A DNA stretch of 64,000 nucleotides. It comes from Larimichthys crocea. Taxonomy: Eukaryota > Chordata > Actinopteri > Sciaenidae. The translations under genes were made by a program, and so were the position numbers. The stretch spans positions 18,307,970 to 18,371,969 of the forward strand of contig NC_040032.1 of NCBI RefSeq assembly GCF_000972845.2, in the 5' to 3' direction. Positions 35,158 to 50,300 of this stretch are shown piece after piece. Position 1 is the stretch's first letter. Every line of letters starts with the position of its first letter. A model generated the notes under the pieces. It worked only from the letters and a program-made list of their open reading frames with translations. It made no database searches and was not told the DNA's origin.

Positions 35158-38100
35158 TTTACCATTCATCAATTCACTGTAGTTCATTTTGCAAGCTTAA
35201 TTTTCAAGTTCTGGGTCTTGTGAATATAAATACTCACCGTGGAGGACACCTTTTGATAGTATCCCTCTTAGAGTCCTCTTCTTCCAGAAACAAGCCCCCT
35301 GATTCCTGACTCTGGTTAAATGACTCAAAGATGATGTCGTCAAAGTCAGGCTCGGGCTCAGGCCGTGCCAGTGGCAGCTTTTCTGTCTTAAAGGTGCTAA
35401 TAATACTCGGCATCTCCTGGTTTGGCTTTTGCAAATCATTATCCCTGTGAACATTTGGCTGTTTGGGAGTGATAAACGCTGCCACAACGGTAGTGGACGG
35501 CTGCTGAGGGGTGGAGCTCTCACAGCTGGAGAAAGGCCATGGAGGGGGTGGGGCTATAATCAACTCTGAACATGACGGGGCAGGACTGGGGACAGAAATA
35601 TTGGAGGTCAGGCTCGAGAGGTGAAAGGATGAGATTTCACGGTGAACGTGCAGGAGGTGATTAGGGGGAAAACCGGCAGGCCACAGCGCAGACCACAGAC
35701 CTGATAATGATTTGACTGTGTGTACTGTAAGGTCAGTGCAACATAAAGTAGGGTGCAACACAGTGCAACTGTTAGCACAGGTTAGCATCAAGGAGCAAAA
35801 ACCAAAAAAACAAGGCAGCCATGAGGCTATGGATCAACAAGTCTTTCAACAAACACGGATAAAGTGTCACTCAACCACACGTGTGCGTCAGCAAGCTGAA
35901 ACAGGTTTGCCTCAGCTTGGGACCATGATGAGTTTGATGAGGTGCTGAGCCTGATGTCAGAAACTCTCTAGTTAACACGTATATCTTGTTTGTTTGGTTA
36001 TGGTCATGTTATGTTGGTTAGGGACTATTTCATGGCTGGAACTTTGTATAGCATAAACAAACAAGACATATTGTATTAATTATGCTGGTTGTTGATGTTG
36101 TTACCTTTGTGTGCCAGGCTAGAGATTGTCTTGTTTCCTGTATTTTCTTTACTAAACTAAACTAACCATCTCATGACTGTAACTTCATATTTAACAGATG
36201 GGCTTTACACAATCATCCAACATCAAAGAAGAATCTGAGCCTTCTATCATTTTAAAGAGATGTTTCTCCCACGCTCCGCTGTCTTCAAGACACTGCTGCT
36301 TCAGATCTCTGGTCTGCTGACACTTTTTGTCTTCACACAGCCAAACATATCACTAAGGATCCAAACCAAGCAATTTCTTTTTTAAATACTTATGTGATGT
36401 AAAGCCATAACCTCACCTGATCCTTGCTGGTTCGGCTTTGTTTTCTGTGACCGCCACCTTTGAATCCTGGGCTGTTTTGAGTGGTAGGTTGGATATTCCG
36501 ATGTTCGCCACTGCCTGGTTATTCTGGCTCAGAGGGCTTTGAGTTGATTCCTTATCAGCTTGAGTGAAGGGAAAGGTTGAGCCTGTTAAGAGAAAAAGCA
36601 AGGTCAGACAATGAAACACTGAGTGATCTTTGCAAATGAACGAACGTGTGGTTATTTTATGGCTTTCATGCATGTCAAAAAGTATCAGGTGGCTAAAATA
36701 AACACTGACAGGAGATGATTTGACTGGCTCTCTGGTGTACCTGACTGACAGGAGCTGATCTGAGCAGGAGGAGCAGAAGGAGAGACAGTGGGCTGAGGGT
36801 GAAGAGAGGAGAATAAAACAGAGGTGGAAAGAGAAGAGGAATGAGGGGGAGAGGAACGTGGAAGGGAGGCAGCAAGGGCAGGAGCCATGGGGTCACAGAG
36901 AGCATCAAGGTCAGGACTACTCAGCAGAGGTACAGGGGTAATGTCAGCACCGCAGGTCAACCACGCCCCCTGGGCACCTGAGGAAAGTAGAGATGGAGGA
37001 AAGTAAAGATGAGGAGACATGAGAGATGAAGCAGACAAGAATGATGAGTGAAATGATGGTGGGAGAAGAGAATGAAACACAAAGAGAAGGATAGGCAGGT
37101 AAGATTTACTGTCCTTTTGACGTTACCTGACTCTGCAATAGAGGGCTGAGATTTAGGGAGAGGAGGTGTTGATGCAAGAGGAGGGGCATCAGCAGAAAAA
37201 GGAGAGGGTGAGGAGGGACGTGCGATTGACTTGACGATGTGAGGTCTGAAAATGTGAGAACGGCCTAGAGAGGACAGACGAGGAAAAGATTTCAAAGATT
37301 TAAAAATTCTAGTAAAACTTCAGTAATAGACTGGCAGACAGTCAAAGCTGAGACAAACCAGAGGCTGAAGTAAGATCATCTGTAGTTTGAACCTCCAGTG
37401 GGCGCCGTTGATGTGAAACAGGAACTGAGGTGAGGAGAGGAGGGTAGAAAGAGGAGCGATGAACAAGCGAGGAACCAGTGTAAAGGGTGAAAGCTGATTT
37501 TGAATCATGCATTTTATTAACTGCGTTACTCCACAGAAGTCATATCTGCTACAGTCTCAACAATGACGAGGACCTTACAACTCCTTAGTTTGGCTCTATT
37601 TGTTTGCCTTGTGGTGTCAAAGTGCTACAATATTATTAAGAGTCTTAATGTTAAAGTCGGCATGTCGAATTGTCTTTGGGCAAGATACTGAACCCCAAAT
37701 TACTCCTGACCCCTCAAAGCTCTTTTACACTACATATCTCATTCACACATTCATACACTCATTGGCATTAGCTGCCATGCAAGGTGCAAACTGCTCATCA
37801 GTTTGAGGAGTTAACCATTCATACACATTCACACACTGATGGCACAGCCTTCAGGAGCAATTTGGGGTTCAGAATCTTGCCCAAGGACACTTCAGCATGC
37901 AGACTGGAGGAGCCGGAGATCGAACTGCCGATCATTTGATTAGTGGACGACCCGCTCTACCTCCTGAGCCTCACAATGATCTCATAATGGTCAGAAAGTT
38001 GTGTGGAACACTTTTTGCATTCAGTGGTCACCATTTTGGCTACAAGTGCAAGGGGAGGGACCACTGGCATTGTGAAAGGTGGCTAATGAAGCTGCTGGAG

Positions 38101-41100
38101 CTGACGTGGTTGTGCTGATATACAAATGTAAGTTCTATGTGTTTTATATTTTTGTTTTGTCATATGTAATTCTGCTGGTTGCAATTGGCAGAAGAAGAAG
38201 GACTGATAAAATGCTGTGGTGGTCATTTCCAGTAAGCGCACAATGGCTGTACTCAAATTGAGACAACGCTATGACGACACACTCCGCGAGTAGGTACACA
38301 GTGTAGACAGTGTACTACAAAGTGCACTAACCAAGCGAATATCCAAAACACAGACACAGTGTTAGATTTATACTAAAATTAAGATTTAAGTACGTCAGGG
38401 CAATTTTAGCACAAATTTGTAAGAAGTTTAGGAATAACATGAATGTAACTGTGGATCAAAACAAACTTTTTGTCTCATATTGTGTATCAGCATGTGATGG
38501 TGTGTTACACAGAACAGATTAGTTTTAATGGGCCAGTCTACTCACCCCCATAACAGTGTGATCGGACATGTGACTATACTGTTTTTTATATCACATGAAA
38601 GTTAACAATCAGGTCAACATCTTCCTCACAACACACCATACCATATATACAGTACATTCTGTATGAGACTTTATAAATGGGCATGAAGCTAAATCATGTG
38701 GAACATGAGGTCAAACCTTTACACATAAAGAATCAGTTAGTGGAAAGCATGCGACATGCATGTCTGCCAGCCAGCTTAATGATACCTTTTCCTGAGCCTG
38801 GCTGAAAGATTCTGGGCAGAGAGGGAGGCTGAGAGAGACTCCTGGTGGTTGGAGGGTTAGTGGATGGAGGCTCAGAGGAAACTGTGGGGTTTGGGGGAGA
38901 GGAGCATACGGGTGGCAGAAGCTGGGAGGCAGTAGAGGTGATCTTATGGGTCAGAATAGTGGGTACCGTGATAGAAGACTTTTGTGGAGCTGTGGAGGAT
39001 GATGTTATGATGCTCTGAGATGGTGACAATGCAGGGCAGAAAGGTTTGGGAGTTGGCACTTCAGAGGGGGTATTTGAGGAGGATTTAATTGTTAAAGAAG
39101 GCTCAACTGAAGCAAAAGGTAAAGTAGACACAGACTCAGATGGAGAATGAAGGGAAGAAGGTGTGATTATGGAAGGACTGGAAGATTCGTGGGATGGAGG
39201 ATTTGCAGTAGACACATCAGAAAGAGGGAGGATAAAGGAGGCGCTCTGGACTGAGGAGGCAGCTGCTGTGATCTGGGAACTTGGAGGATTAGGTAACGAT
39301 TCAAAAGGGGGAAGAGAATCAGGAGTTTTATGCTTAGATCTGGGTGAGGGCTGGGGGGAAGGCCTGGGGAAAGGTTGGATCTCTAAGTGTACAGGGGTGG
39401 TGGTCATGGGGTGGCGGCAGCGTCGGGGTGAGGGGTGAGGAGTGATGGGCAGAGGGGGGCGGCAGTGAACAGCAGGACTGGCATCATGTCCACCAGCTGG
39501 ATGGATAGATGGAAGCATGGATGGATGGATGGGTCAGTGATAAGAGAGTGATCAGAGAAAAAAATGGTGGAAAAGACAGAAGAAAAAGATCAAATGAAAA
39601 TGAAATGAAATAACATTGCACTTGTTTTTGTGGCACCAGACAAAATATGGAACTGTGATGAACTGTCCTGATCGTTTTACTCTACATGCATTCTGAATTA
39701 AGGGCTCAGTTTGCTGAATTTTACCTAACACTAACACAACACATTGTTTTGTCTCAGAATGACTGTATTGGCACATTATGATGAAAACTAGTGATGTCTG
39801 CATCCACCACTGGGGAAAAGTAGTTGGAGTTATGGTGCTTTGAGCAGATGTTATGATTGTTTTAATGTTTTTTATTCTTTTTCAATTTTATTTTTATCTA
39901 TTTGTGTATTTTTCTTATCAATCACTACATTTCCGCGGTGTGGGATCAGTAAAGTCTAACGTAACTAATTATCTTATGCTGTTATGTGCCATGCTGCAGT
40001 ATCATCACATGATTCTTAATAGCGTTTAGTGTCTAGATGAGAAATATACAGTATACAGTACAAATGGTACAAATGTGTGAAACACACATGATGCAAACTG
40101 AGCCTTCCAGTAACAGACAGACCAGACAGACAGGAAGAGAGGGGCTGCATGTTCAGACCTCCTTCTCTCTGGCAACAGAAACAAACAGCAGGAATGAGTG
40201 AAAAAAAAGAGCAAGAGGAAGCTACCTGAGGTGACGGCGGTTTGTTTCAGACTGGGTGGAGGAGGAGCAGGGCGATTTGGACGAACCAAAGTGTGTGGAA
40301 CTACTGCAGCAGCCCAGAAAGAGTAGAACAGAAAAAAAGTGGCAGGAGAGGGAAGAAATGGAGGTAGAGGAGGAAGAAATAATTCAGAGTGAAGATCAGA
40401 GAGAAAAAGCTGCATTGTGTCATGTCTGCCAACCTGTAGCAGTGACAGACTTCTTGTCCTCTTCTTCATCACTCTCGTTGAAGTCATCCAGGTTGCCAAT
40501 GTCTGCAGGTTTGACGCTCATCAGACTGGCCAGACTCTGCATGTCTTCATCACTGAGGAACAAAGACATAAGAACAAAGAGAATTTAAATTTGAAGTAAT
40601 ATTTAGTAAGTATTGTTGAAGTACCACTCTCTGAGAGAACATCACGATACTGGTGTCCTAGATCATAGACATCATAAAAACATGTTGTACCTGTACAAAA
40701 AGTGCCCTAACAACTGGTGCTGATGTAATAAACAGTAGCAGAGGAACAAATAACTTACGTGGCTTTCCCCTCCCGAACAAATACACATGACAGCGACAGC
40801 TTGAGCGTGGCTTCCACCACTTTGATAGACAACGGCTTCAGCTTCAATGTCAGGTCAGTCTGGGTCGGCGTGGGACTGGCAAACCGCTTCAGGTTGATGT
40901 CTGCTGATGCCAGCACCTTACGATGCCCCTTGTTCTCCTTTACAGGACCAACAGACACAACAATGACATCATTGTATTGTATTTTGAATGACTGGAGGAG
41001 GAAGAATTACATTTAGTAGTAACAGTAATACCACAAATCCTCCATTAAAGTAAAAATCATAATTTATAATTGTACAAATTTAAAGTACAGCACAAAAAGA

Positions 41101-43745
41101 ATGTAAATAAAAGGTCAAAATTAAAAGTACTAAAAGGGCTAGTACTAATACTGATAGTTGTTGTTACTGTATCATGTTGAAGATACTGATCATATGTTTT
41201 AAACTCAAAATGAATATAAGGGAGAAAATATGTACAATATTTTGTGGAGTGGAAGTGCATGCCAGATTTAAGTAATTTGACTGAGAAAATAATTGATGGG
41301 TTCATTTGTTACTTAGGAAGAGTTCAAGAAGTACTTACACCTTCAATGACAAATGTCCAGTCTTTGTCCTCAAACTCATCAGCACTGACCTCCTGAAACA
41401 CAACACGCAACAAACAATGAACATGCACCCATTACTCATGCATGTACGTACATGTGTGTTGCTATCATCTAGTTGTTGAACATATACTCTTTATAAGCTG
41501 TGTAAATGTGACATAACTATTCACAGTTACGGGCAAGTTAGAATCACCAAATAAGATCAGATTAGATTATACTATTTATCCCACAGGAGGGAAATTCACT
41601 CGTCACAGCAGCAAAAGATGTGTAACATACACTACAGAATAAAATAAAATGGGCAAACACGACGAACAGATAGAAAGTATCCTTCAGCCTATTCAACACA
41701 CAAAAAAACAAACGGGCAAACAGTAGACAGATGTGCAAAACGAGTACTAAAAGTAAAGTGGCCATAATATAAATAATATTGCACATGGTAAGTAATTGGA
41801 ATGGAAAATATAATACAGATAAAATAAATATAAAAGCTACGGTGAGTAGTGGTGGTAATTTGAACAGGAGACTACAACATGATCAGGTGGTGCAGGTGTT
41901 GTAGAGTCAGACAGCAGCAGGGATGAAGGACCTGTGGAACCTCTCCTTACACCGTGGGTGTAGCAGTCTGCTGCTGAAGGAGCTGCTCAGAGACCCCAAA
42001 GTGTCATGTAGGGGGTGAGAGGGGTTGTCCATGATGGATGTCAGCTTAGCTAAGATCCTCCTCTCACCCACCTCCTCTGTGGAGTCCAGAGGACAGTCCA
42101 AGACAGAGCTCGCTCTCCTGATCAGTCTATTGAGTCTGCTCCTGTCCCTGTCCATGCTGCCCCCTCTCTAGCAGACCACAGCATAAAAGAGGCTGAGGCC
42201 ACCACAGAGTCATAAAAAGTCCTGAGGAGAGCCCTGCACACTCCAAAGGACCTCAGTCTCCTCAGCAGGTGGAGGCAACTCTGGCCCTTCTTGTAGAGAG
42301 CATGGCTGTTATCAGTCCAGTCAAGTTTATTATTGAGGTGAACACCCAGGAATTTGTAGCTCTCCACCACCTCTATGTCCGATCCTTGCTGGTGTTGAGC
42401 TAAAGCTGGGGGAGCTCACACCAGCTGACAAAGTCCCTGATGACCGTCCTGTACTCCAGATCGTCCCCCTCAGAAACAGTATGGTGTTGTGGGTGAAGTC
42501 CGAGGTGTAGAGGGTAAAGAGGAAGGGAGAGAGCACCGTACCCTGAGGGGCACCTGTGCGGCGGAGCACCACATCAGACACACAGTGATGGAGCTTCACA
42601 AACTGTGGTCTGTTGGTGAGGTAGTCTAAATCACCTATTAAGTGCATGTCTTTGGACTATGGGAGGAAGATCATGCATGCACACCACACAGAAAGGCCAA
42701 GCCGAGGTTCAAACCAGGAACCTTCTTGTTGTGAGGAGACAGTGCTAACCACTGCATCACTATTATTATTGGAAATAACTTTATAAATATATAAACTACA
42801 CACAAAAAGTGAGGGAATTTGTGTTTGGTAGATTATTTCTTTGTTGTTTCTTGGCAAACCTTACACCACTGGAAAGCCTGATTATTTCTCTTTTAAACGG
42901 TGCCACATTTAACATACATTTGTGGGATGAGCAGCGGTGTTGAGTATGTGGGTTGAGCCCATGAAAAATATGGCAAATCTTTTCTGACAACACCAAACAG
43001 CTTTTCTTTGCTGTTGACTCTTGTTTTATGAATTGGATGATGAAGAAACAAGACATATTGGCAGTGTGTGACCAGGAGTAATGAATAGCAATTTTCCAAA
43101 ATACATTCCCTTATTTTGTGTTTGGACAATGGTGCCATGAGATTCATGTTTCTTTTTATTTGTCGCCTGTCTGTCTGTGTATGAATGTGTCTAAACAGTA
43201 TATTGTGGTTTTGGTACCTTGAACAGTGTAACAGAGATGTCGATGTTCTCTGGGACAGGCCACACCACCATGCCTCTGTAGGGGTTCTTGATTCCAGGCT
43301 GCCAACTGTGGAGCTGCACAACAAACAGAGTAAGACCTTGTGTGTGTGCTTCTGTGTGTGAGTGTGTTTGTGGTGTTTCAGTGACTTCACCTTAGAGCAC
43401 ATGCGTCGGTTCCTCCTGGTCCACACCACCCTCAGCTTGTCTGGCTGCCTACAGAAAGAGAGGAATGACACATCACTACATGAACTTCAAACTTCATGAA
43501 ATAAAAAACAGACTGGACCAAGACAATTTAACAAAAATTTTGTAGAAAGTCAGTGACTTCCACTGCTGAATAATAATGCCTCGGAGTCAAGGCATGTGTG
43601 AGTGTGTGTGACTGTTTATGCAGATGGCTGTTGCACATAATTATGCTTGCCTATCTGTATGAATTGGTAAAGCTGTGGATGTGTGTACAACATGTGTGTA
43701 GTCACGCAGCTGTTTTTTGTAACTAGGCTACACAATGCCACACAA

Positions 43746-43780
<35 letters not shown>

Positions 43781-45046
43781 CCATTCTGCAGTCCTGTGCA
43801 GGACAGGAAGTGAAACTGGAAGCTGTGGAGTCATGTGACCTGAGTCAGTCTGAATGTAAGGTGTTCCTTCTGAAGACACCCCCTTCAAGAGAACACACAC
43901 ATATATAGAACACAAATAATGTACCAGTACATAATAATAACTCACAGAACTCTTCAAACTCACAGCCACCTACAAATATATGATGTTTACAATCATTCTA
44001 ACACCTTTGGATGTTATTTATTAATAGAGGTATTTTATAGGTGTTGAATATTGTCTCAAGTCTCAGTGTATCTGTTGTCAAGTGTAAGAAAGAGAGCTGT
44101 GTGTGTACATGTGTTGATGTGGTATGTGTGTTAGGGGGTCAGAAGTAGCATCAGAAATAGCCTGACAGGCAGAGTGACGGTAATGAGTGGGAGAGACGAA
44201 GAAGAAAAGAGCTGCACAAAGACACAAAAACATCTTTTGTACGCAGTGAGCTCACGAACAATGAGCAACAGCAGAGTGCTGTATTTACGCTGGTGAACAT
44301 TAACGTGTCATTACCGCACATGGTGGTTGATGTTTTGTTACATGACCGATAAACATTATCCCCACCCATGCTGAAATGTTTTACAGCGTTTAGTATAAAA
44401 CATTTATTTGAACAATTATAGCCAGTGAACTCCCTCACTAAACCTGTCTTATGTTTTTGTCAAATGAAGTGTTCATAGTGTAAAAATAGTTCTGCTGCTA
44501 AATCTTCAAGCATCACTTTATCATTTTCAGACTGCTGCCATAAACAAACTGCAGGGCCTTTTTATCTGTGGCTCTTTTTGTTGTCTTTGTCCAACAGAGC
44601 TTCTCTAATGGAGAAGAAAATATTGCATTTTTCCAGTCATGCCATCATGTACAAATGTATCCTGTGCAGGTAGTGTACAGTAGGGTTTTAGAGTTTTTCC
44701 ACCAAATATTATTCAGAATCAGAATGAGAACGGCTTTATTGGCCAGGTGTGTGTACACACAGAAGGAATTTGACTCCGGTTCACTGTACATATAGGAATA
44801 GACATAAGTACAGTTTAAAAGTCGAGGGACATGACAGGTAGGCGCAGACATAACATAAAAACATAAAACTAAACAAACAAAATTACTATATACATATTAA
44901 ACTTACTATAAAGCTCTGTGAAGCTATTATCTCATACAAAGTCTAAACATGTGGCTCAGAAACAGGTCTGTGTGGGTAAAGAAAGCCAATGCTCTCAAAT
45001 CATAGCACTAAATTAGAACAACCCCTAAACCCTCCACCCCACCCCA

Positions 45047-45082
<36 letters not shown>

Positions 45083-47079
45083 ACTTGTACACAAACATGT
45101 GACATGCGAGATATTTTCAGCCCCCATCATAGCAAAGGCTTCATTTCCTGCATCTGATGTTTGATGTGATCTTTAAGTGTCCTTAAGTTGCCTCCCTGTT
45201 TAAACAGCACACTGTAAAGGCTTATAGACTCCGACTATAAGCCTTTACACTATAGGTGGGTTATCTTCTCTGTGTCCAGACAACACATACTCTCTGCTGC
45301 TGATCACAGTCTCAAACTTTATTGACAAAAGCGTTCAGTCACTGCAGAAAACCAAAAAAACTAATCAGTGTTGCTTACAGTTCTGCTGACAAGCTGCTTT
45401 ACTCGACATGTCAGAATCTGGACAGATAAGAAACTGACATGTGGACAAAAGTTTAAAGAACCTTGTTTGTAATTGAATACTGTGATTGACTGTCAGTAAA
45501 TCAATAAAAAACACTGAAAAAAGATTTAGTGATGGTGATCATTCCAAGTTCTCCCTTTCAGCTTGATCCAAAAACCCTAAAACTGATCATTTGATTTATT
45601 GTTTCTGTTCAGTGTTGTGTCAGAGCTGAATAATGACCCGCACTGCATCACCAGGCCACCTCCCAAATGTTTTGTAAAACAGGAAATTGCACAAAAGGGA
45701 AGACCTACAGAGCCTGAGCTCTGTAAAGTCATTTGACTGCATCCCTGAAATTAAATAACAGTGAATCTGCTTTTGTTCCCATACTAATGAGTTATTACAT
45801 TTCATTGTTGAATATAACCAAATCTTGCTCATAATGTCCCATGATCACTCTGATTGTCTGTGATAATAAAACAATAGCACATGACACATACAATACAGAC
45901 TATTGTTTCCATATCAATGATTTCAAAAGGCTACTGTGGTAAAGATCAGTGATCGTGGACTGATAACTGATAACTGTATATAGACACACATATTGTCTTC
46001 CTTATATTTGTACTTAATGTTTATTATGCACTACAATACTGTACTTTTTACTCAGATACATGTATTTTAGACCTTTAGTTACTTTGAGCTTAATAAAACA
46101 AGGTATAATCAATAAATAAACTCTCATGTACTAAAATTATGGATAGAGATTAGACTTTATTGATTCCTTGGTGACATCTACCTGGTAGTATAGATTGTAA
46201 TATAATAAGCTCTACCTTTACAAGCTGCGACATTATGATTCATCAATAACAATAACTAGTGACGAGTGCCTACGACACTCGTCAACTACTCACAGAGCTA
46301 GCAAGCTATTGTTCTTCTGCGTGTTTCATGGCATTATTATTAGTGACGAGTGCCTACGACACTCGTCAACTACTCCCAGAGCTAGCAAGCTATTGTTCTT
46401 CTGCGTGTTTCATGGCATTATTATTCGTTTCGAGTGCCTACGACACTCGTCAACTACTCCCAGAGCTAGCAAGCTCTGGGAGTAGTTGACGAGTGCCTAC
46501 GGCCTCAAATGCCCCACTACAGACATGATTATCCCCTCAAATGTAGGAAAATTCGAGGTGATCGCAGTGATAACACTGTTGAAGCTGTCTCTTTTATAGT
46601 TTTGGCTCCATACAGGCCAACTGATCGAGTACTCCATCCCATCCAGCGCTCATTCACTGCCGATGTTAAAAAAGGAGGGCCATTTATTTTTTAAGGAAGG
46701 GCAGGACGTAACGTTCTCTCTCTTGCTTCTGATGGCACGTTTTTCATTATCGTACACAAAAAACTATGTAACAACGATCAGGAAGGGCATCGCGATGCCC
46801 CCAGTTATGTCGGGTTCAATGATTGGAAATAACGGTTTGTCCATAGAGCCCTCCTCTTCGGAGGCATGGTCTCAGGCATTTCCCTTCTCTTCTGTCAGGC
46901 AAATGTCACTGACACGTTAGCACAGTGCCATTTTAGCAGGTTATGTTCATTTGAACTTGTCTGTGTAAAAATGGCCGGACAGAGACAGCCAGAGCAGCTA
47001 GCACATTCGGATCGCAGCTGTTAAAGGACATGCTAACTGTAACATTAGTCTGTTCTCTCTCCTCCTCTCACCACACACA

Positions 47080-47110
<31 letters not shown>

Positions 47111-47194
47111 CACACACACCACCCCACACACACACACAGTCTCTCTCTCTCTCCACACACAACCACACACACAAACACACCCACACACACAGAC

Positions 47195-47230
<36 letters not shown>

Positions 47231-47278
47231 ACTCACACACCACCACACACACATACACACCCACACACACACAGTCTT

Positions 47279-47320
<42 letters not shown>

Positions 47321-50300
47321 AACACCACACACACACAAAACACACAAACACACACGACGGCGACGGAGCCTCGCCGTTTCCCGATGCCGTGACTCTCATT
47401 AAATGGGTAAAAATGAGCTTCATCTTGTTGTTTTTTATTTTCAGTTAGCTCATACTTCAAGGCTGAAAGGGGGGTTTTTAATTTTTGGGGGGGGTGGTGT
47501 GTTTTTTCCAAGAATTTTCAGGGTTTGTGGGCTTTGGTGGGGGGGGCCCCCTGGTTGGGCCACAACACAAAATACAAACCCAACCCAAACCCAACGCCCT
47601 AATAAGAACACAAACATGTTTGAGAGTTCTGTAAGAGGATTTTTTCCGACAAATAAAAAGATCATTTTATTTGGTCATCATTTGTCTGTAGCTTATTTTG
47701 ATTTTAAATAAATCGTGAAAAAATCGTATCGTGAACAAAAATGTGACTCGAATCGGTCCTGAGTTGAGTTGTCTCGTTACCTCCCTATTAGCCACTAAGA
47801 ATATTAAATACATGATCATCTCCCCCTTCTTAAACATGTTAATGTTAACCTGCTAAAGCTAATTAGTATTAGCCACTAGGAATTAAATACCTGTTAATGT
47901 TAACATGCTAATGTTAAGTGCTAGCACGTCAGTGCTAGCCCATAATTTTTAGTCACTAAGAATACATGCTAATGTTAATATGGTAATATTAATTGTTAGC
48001 GCGCCAAAGACAGCAGAGCAGCTAGCGCGTTAGCACTAGCTGTAAAGACATGCTAACTGCTAAAATTACTGCAAATGGTAATTGCTAGCGCGTCAACACT
48101 AGCAATTAGCCTTAGCCACGAATAACCAAATAAATGCTACTTGCTAATATGCTAATGCTAACATGCTAATGTTAATTAGCACTAGCCACAAAGAATTAAA
48201 TACATGCTAATTCTAACATGTTAATGTTAATTGTTAGCCGTCTGCGCTAGCAATGAGCATTAGCCAGGAAGAATTAAATACATGATCATTGCTAACATGT
48301 TAATGTTAACATGCTAATGTTAATTAACATTAGCCACTAGGAATTAAGTACATGATCATTGCTAACATGTTATTGTTAACATGCTAAAGCTAATTAGCAT
48401 TAGCCACTAAAAATGAAATACATGATCATTGCTAACATGTTAATGTTAACCTGCTAAAGTTAATTAACATTAGCCACTAAGAATTAAATACATGATCATT
48501 GTTAACATGTTAATGGTAACATGCTAATGTTAATTGCTAGCACGTTAGTGCTAGCCACTCATTTTCAGTCACTAAAAATACATGCTAATGTTAAGTGCTA
48601 GCACGTCAGTGCTAGGCCATAATTTTTAGTCACTAAGAATACATGCTAATGTTAATATGGTAATATTAATTGTTAGTGCGCCAAAGACAGCAGAGCAGCT
48701 AGCGCGTTAGCACTAGCTGTAAAGACATGCTAACTGTTAACATTAGCAGCCAAAGCTAAAATTACTGCAAATGATAATTGCTAGCGCGTCAACACTAGCA
48801 ATTACCCTTAGCCACGAATAACCAAATACATGCTACTTGCTAAAATGCTAACATGCTAATGTTAATTAGCACTAGCCACAAAGAATTAAATACATGCTAA
48901 TTCTACCATGTTAATGTTAATTGTTAGCCATCTGCGCTAGCAATGAGCATTAGCCACGAAGAATTAAATACATGATCCTTGCTAACATGTTAATGTTAAT
49001 TAACATTAGCCACTAGGAATTAAGTACATGCTCATGTTAACATGCTAAAGCTAACCTGCTAATGATAATTGCTAGCGCGTTGTCTGTCTAAAATGACAGA
49101 CAATGACAGCAGAGCAGCTAGCGTGTTAACGTTTAGCATTAGCCATTAAGTATTAAATAAATGCTAATGTTAACATGCTAATGTTAACATGCTAATGCTA
49201 ACCTGGTAATGTTAACCTGCTAATGCTTATTGATTACTATTAACCACTAAGAATTAAATACATGCTCATTGATAAAATGCTAATGCTAGCATGCTAATGT
49301 TAACTGCTAGCACGTTAATGCTAGCCACTCATTTTCAGTCAGTAAGAATACATGTTAATTGCTAGCACGTCAGAGACAGCAGAGCAGCTAGCTCATTAGT
49401 GCTAGCTGTAAAGACATGCTAACTGGTAACATTAGTGGCCAATGCTAAAATTAATGCAAATGCTAACATACTAATTAACGTTAGCCACTAAAAATTAAAG
49501 ACATGGTAATTGTTAACATGCTAATGTCAATTGCTTGCGCGGCAGCGCTAGCTGCTCCTGTGTCTAAATAAACATGTTAAAAATGACTATTTGNNNNNNN
49601 NNNATTGATTACTATTAGCCACTAAGAATTAAATACATGCTCATTGATAACATGCTAATGCTAGCATGCTAATGTTAACTGCTAGCACGTTAATGCTAGC
49701 CACTCATTTTCAGTCAGTAAGAATACATGTTAATTGCTAGCACGTCAGAGACAGCAGAGCAGCTAGCTCATTAGTGCTAGCTGTAAAGACATGCTAACTG
49801 GTAACATTAGTGGCCAATGCTAAAATTAATGCAAATGCTAACATACTAATTAACGTTAGCCACTAAAAATTAAAGACATGGTAATTGTTAACATGCTAAT
49901 GTCAATTGCTTGCGCGGCAGCGCTAGCTGCTCCTGTGTCTAAATAAACATGTTAAAAATGACTATTTGAGGTGTGCTTTTTGACTACAGACCCCCAGCAA
50001 CAGCCCACTCGTCACTCTCAAAATTTCTGCGGGAATTTTCTAGTTATTATTTTTCTTCTTCCGTACGTTTTTTGTCCCGTAACTACTCCTACAAATTTTG
50101 TCCCACAAAAATAAAAATTATACCACTAGATTCAGCTCATTCATGCCACTGCTGCTATTACTTTTCTCAATTCTACTATTAATACTCTACAAATTATTCA
50201 ACTTTTTCTGCAAATATTTTCCTTATTAAAATGCATTACACAAACTTCAAATCATTCTACAAAACTTCTACAAACATTCTACAATTTCAACAAGTTCTAC

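Noticed and set aside
40434..40552. Suspected frameshift in ehbp1l1 exon 6
   Set aside because: On re-reading the bases around 40500 the frame is continuous (VKPADIGN), so the exon is intact.
46511..46920. Possible small genes in the intron 1 composite
   Set aside because: Short frames with no family resemblance, flanked by repeats on both sides.
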